Shown here: positions 6,991 to 7,685 of the stretch, piece after piece
Layout of the letters: each line of letters begins with the position of its first letter
Position numbering within the stretch: the stretch's first letter is position 1
Source of the DNA: a bacterium
GTDB lineage: Bacteria; SZUA-79; Acidulodesulfobacterales; Acidulodesulfobacteraceae
Length of the DNA stretch: 7,685 nucleotides
Direction of reading: 5' to 3'
Assembly (NCBI GenBank): GCA_021794335.1
Contig: JAJYQZ010000018.1
Span: 1-7,685 of the forward strand
Notes under the pieces: model-generated
Told to the model about the DNA's origin: nothing
Databases searched by the model: none
What the model saw: the letters and a program-made list of their open reading frames with translations, nothing else
Program-made: the position numbers and the translations under genes

Positions 6991-7012
6991 TTCTTTATGA
7001 ATCAATTATCAT
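6984..7012 (+). promoter_or_regulatory. Promoter just upstream of the DUF1640-like gene
   Basis: TTGACT at 6984-6989 (5 of 6), exactly 17 bp, then TATCAT at 7007-7012 (5 of 6). Transcription should begin around 7019-7022, at or within three nucleotides of the ATG at 7022, so the message would be leaderless or nearly so. Confidence 0.65.
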
Positions 7013-7021
7013 ATCGGTATT

Positions 7022-7321
7022 ATGGAAGCTATTATTTTTGACACGCTGGCTTATGCGGAAAAATTAATAGCCGCCGGTATGCCTGAAAAACAGGCAAAGG
7101 CTTTTGCCGAGGCACAGGTAGAGGTACTATCGTCCGCGTTTTTATCCGATATTGTTACTAAGACGGATTTGGCTAACGGTTTGAAAGAGTTTGAAGCAAG
7201 AATGGATATTAAGATGAATAATCTGGAAATCAGGCTTGTAAAGTGGTTTGCAGGATTGTTTATAGTTCAGGTCGGTGTAACGGTCGGAATTGTTATTGCT
7301 ATTCTTAAGCTAATACATTAA
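7022..7321 (+). CDS. Small coiled-coil protein with C-terminal membrane segment, DUF1640-like
   Basis: A 99-residue protein. The start IIFDTLAYAEKLIAAGMPEKQAKAFAEAQVEVL resembles bacterial DUF1640 / CCDC90-like proteins, which begin with FDT-hAxxLxxAGhxxxQAExhA. A charged amphipathic coiled coil (about 40-72) follows, with TKTDLANGLKEFEARMD and NNLEIRLVKW. A single hydrophobic helix runs from about 75 to 96, so it is probably anchored in the inner membrane with the coiled coil in the cytoplasm. The cellular role of this family in bacteria is not known to me, and the assignment rests on pattern alone. There is no Shine-Dalgarno before the ATG, and the promoter sits directly upstream. A second ATG at 7079 also lacks one, and starting there would cut off the conserved N-terminus. 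The gene lies between tRNA-Val and tRNA-Asp. Confidence 0.8.
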   Translation: MEAIIFDTLAYAEKLIAAGMPEKQAKAFAEAQVEVLSSAFLSDIVTKTDLANGLKEFEARMDIKMNNLEIRLVKWFAGLFIVQVGVTVGIVIAILKLIH

Positions 7322-7358
7322 TATATTCAACACTCGTAGTTTTATTTATATCTTTTAC

Positions 7359-7435
7359 GGGGCTGTAGTTCAGACGGTTAGAACGCCGGCCTGTCACGCC
7401 GGAGGTCGCGGGTTCGATCCCCGTCGGCCCCGCCA
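7359..7435 (+). tRNA. tRNA-Asp (anticodon GUC)
   Basis: Complete 77-nt cloverleaf. The acceptor is GGGGCTG/CGGCCCC (one U-G), the D-stem GTTC/GAAC, and the anticodon stem CCGGC/GCCGG with loop CTGTCAC. The T-arm is GCGGG TTCGATC CCCGT. The anticodon GTC is at 7393-7395, and G73 is the expected Asp identity base before the encoded CCA. I see no convincing promoter in the 37 nt upstream, so it may be transcribed together with the preceding small gene. Confidence 0.97.
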
Positions 7436-7553
7436 CTTAAAAACAGTCCTTAAATTCAAGTTAAAATCTTTTTTAATTTTTCGCCTCTTACCGCTGTTTA
7501 CCTTTTCTTATGCCCTGCTCGCACCCAAATCCCGATTTAGGCCGCATTAAATA

Positions 7554-7583
7554 TTTTCACTTTTTAATTAATTTTGATATAAT
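7554..7583 (+). promoter_or_regulatory. Extended -10 promoter for tRNA-Leu
   Basis: TGATATAAT at 7575-7583 is a perfect TATAAT with the upstream TGN extension. TTTTCA at 7554-7559, 18 bp upstream, is a partial -35 (4 of 6), which an extended -10 tolerates. The start near 7590 leaves a short 5' leader before the tRNA at 7608. The rest of the 172-nt gap from 7436 holds no gene. An imperfect dyad, CCCAAATC CC GATTTAGG at 7524-7541, lies just upstream. Confidence 0.6.
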
Positions 7584-7607
7584 TATTAAATTTAAAGGAT
7601 AAATTTT

Positions 7608-7685
7608 GCGAGAGTGGCGAAACTGGTATACGCACTGGACTTAGAATCCAGCGGGCTTGCCCATGGGGGTTCGAGTCCCCCCTTT
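7608..7685 (+). tRNA. tRNA-Leu (anticodon UAG), 3' end cut by the window
   Basis: GCGAGAG begins the acceptor stem. The anticodon stem CTGGA/TCCAG encloses CTTAGAA, giving anticodon TAG at 7642-7644. The long class II variable arm GGGC TT GCCC at 7653-7662 is typical of Leu. The T-arm GGGGG TTCGAGT CCCCC is intact. Only CTTT of the 3' acceptor strand is present; it pairs with the GAGA part of the 5' strand allowing one G-U. The remaining bases and any CCA lie beyond the edge. Confidence 0.93.

Noticed and set aside
7441..7490. Terminator after tRNA-Asp in the T-rich stretch TCTTTTTTAATTTTT
   Set aside because: There are T-runs but no GC-containing stem before them, so an intrinsic terminator cannot be supported.
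1..7685. CRISPR array, insertion sequence, toxin-antitoxin or defence genes
   Set aside because: No spaced direct repeats, transposase, terminal inverted repeats or matching protein motifs were seen in any frame.

Overview
The window reads as one strand of an AT-rich bacterial chromosome; every gene I can support is on the + strand. The tig-clpP-clpX block followed by an HU gene and a tRNA cluster is a bacterial housekeeping layout. The first two genes (a 4Fe-4S protein end and an FAD/NAD(P)/2Fe-2S electron-transfer subunit of the sulfhydrogenase-gamma / AsrB / PyrK-like kind) suggest an anaerobe with hydrogen, sulfur or flavin-based redox metabolism. I cannot place the organism firmly. A deltaproteobacterial-like sulfur-cycling lineage is a plausible guess, no more.

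Layout. 3-113: C-terminal end of a ferredoxin-like protein. 154-978: flavoprotein reductase subunit. 982-2895: thrS, only 3 nt further on and without a visible Shine-Dalgarno, so probably read from the same transcript. Its threonyl-tRNA synthetase is of the archaeal type, with a DTD-like N-terminal editing domain and no TGS or bacterial editing domain. 2885-2932: a likely promoter (TATAAT with 17-bp spacing) overlapped by a perfect AT-only inverted repeat. 2954-6230: tig, clpP and clpX, giving a ribosome-bound chaperone, the proteolytic chamber and its unfoldase. 6231-6509: a 279-nt gap with no gene, holding a strong sigma70-type promoter and duplicated short motifs. 6510-6794: HU. 6872-6948: tRNA-Val(UAC). 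7022-7321: a small DUF1640-like coiled-coil membrane protein with its own promoter so close to the ATG that the mRNA should be leaderless or nearly so. 7359-7435: tRNA-Asp(GUC). 7436-7607: intergenic, with an extended -10 promoter. 7608 to the end: tRNA-Leu(UAG), cut by the window edge.

How it fits together. Most of the window serves translation and protein quality control: tRNA charging, folding of nascent chains, ATP-dependent proteolysis, nucleoid structure and tRNAs. The parts that do not fit a routine bacterial region are the archaeal-type ThrRS with Asp at the usual zinc-Cys position, a trigger factor whose PPIase domain has lost its active-site segment, the inverted repeat at the chaperone-protease promoter, and the leaderless membrane-protein gene between two tRNA genes. 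I see no CRISPR array, insertion sequence, phage gene or clear new defence system.
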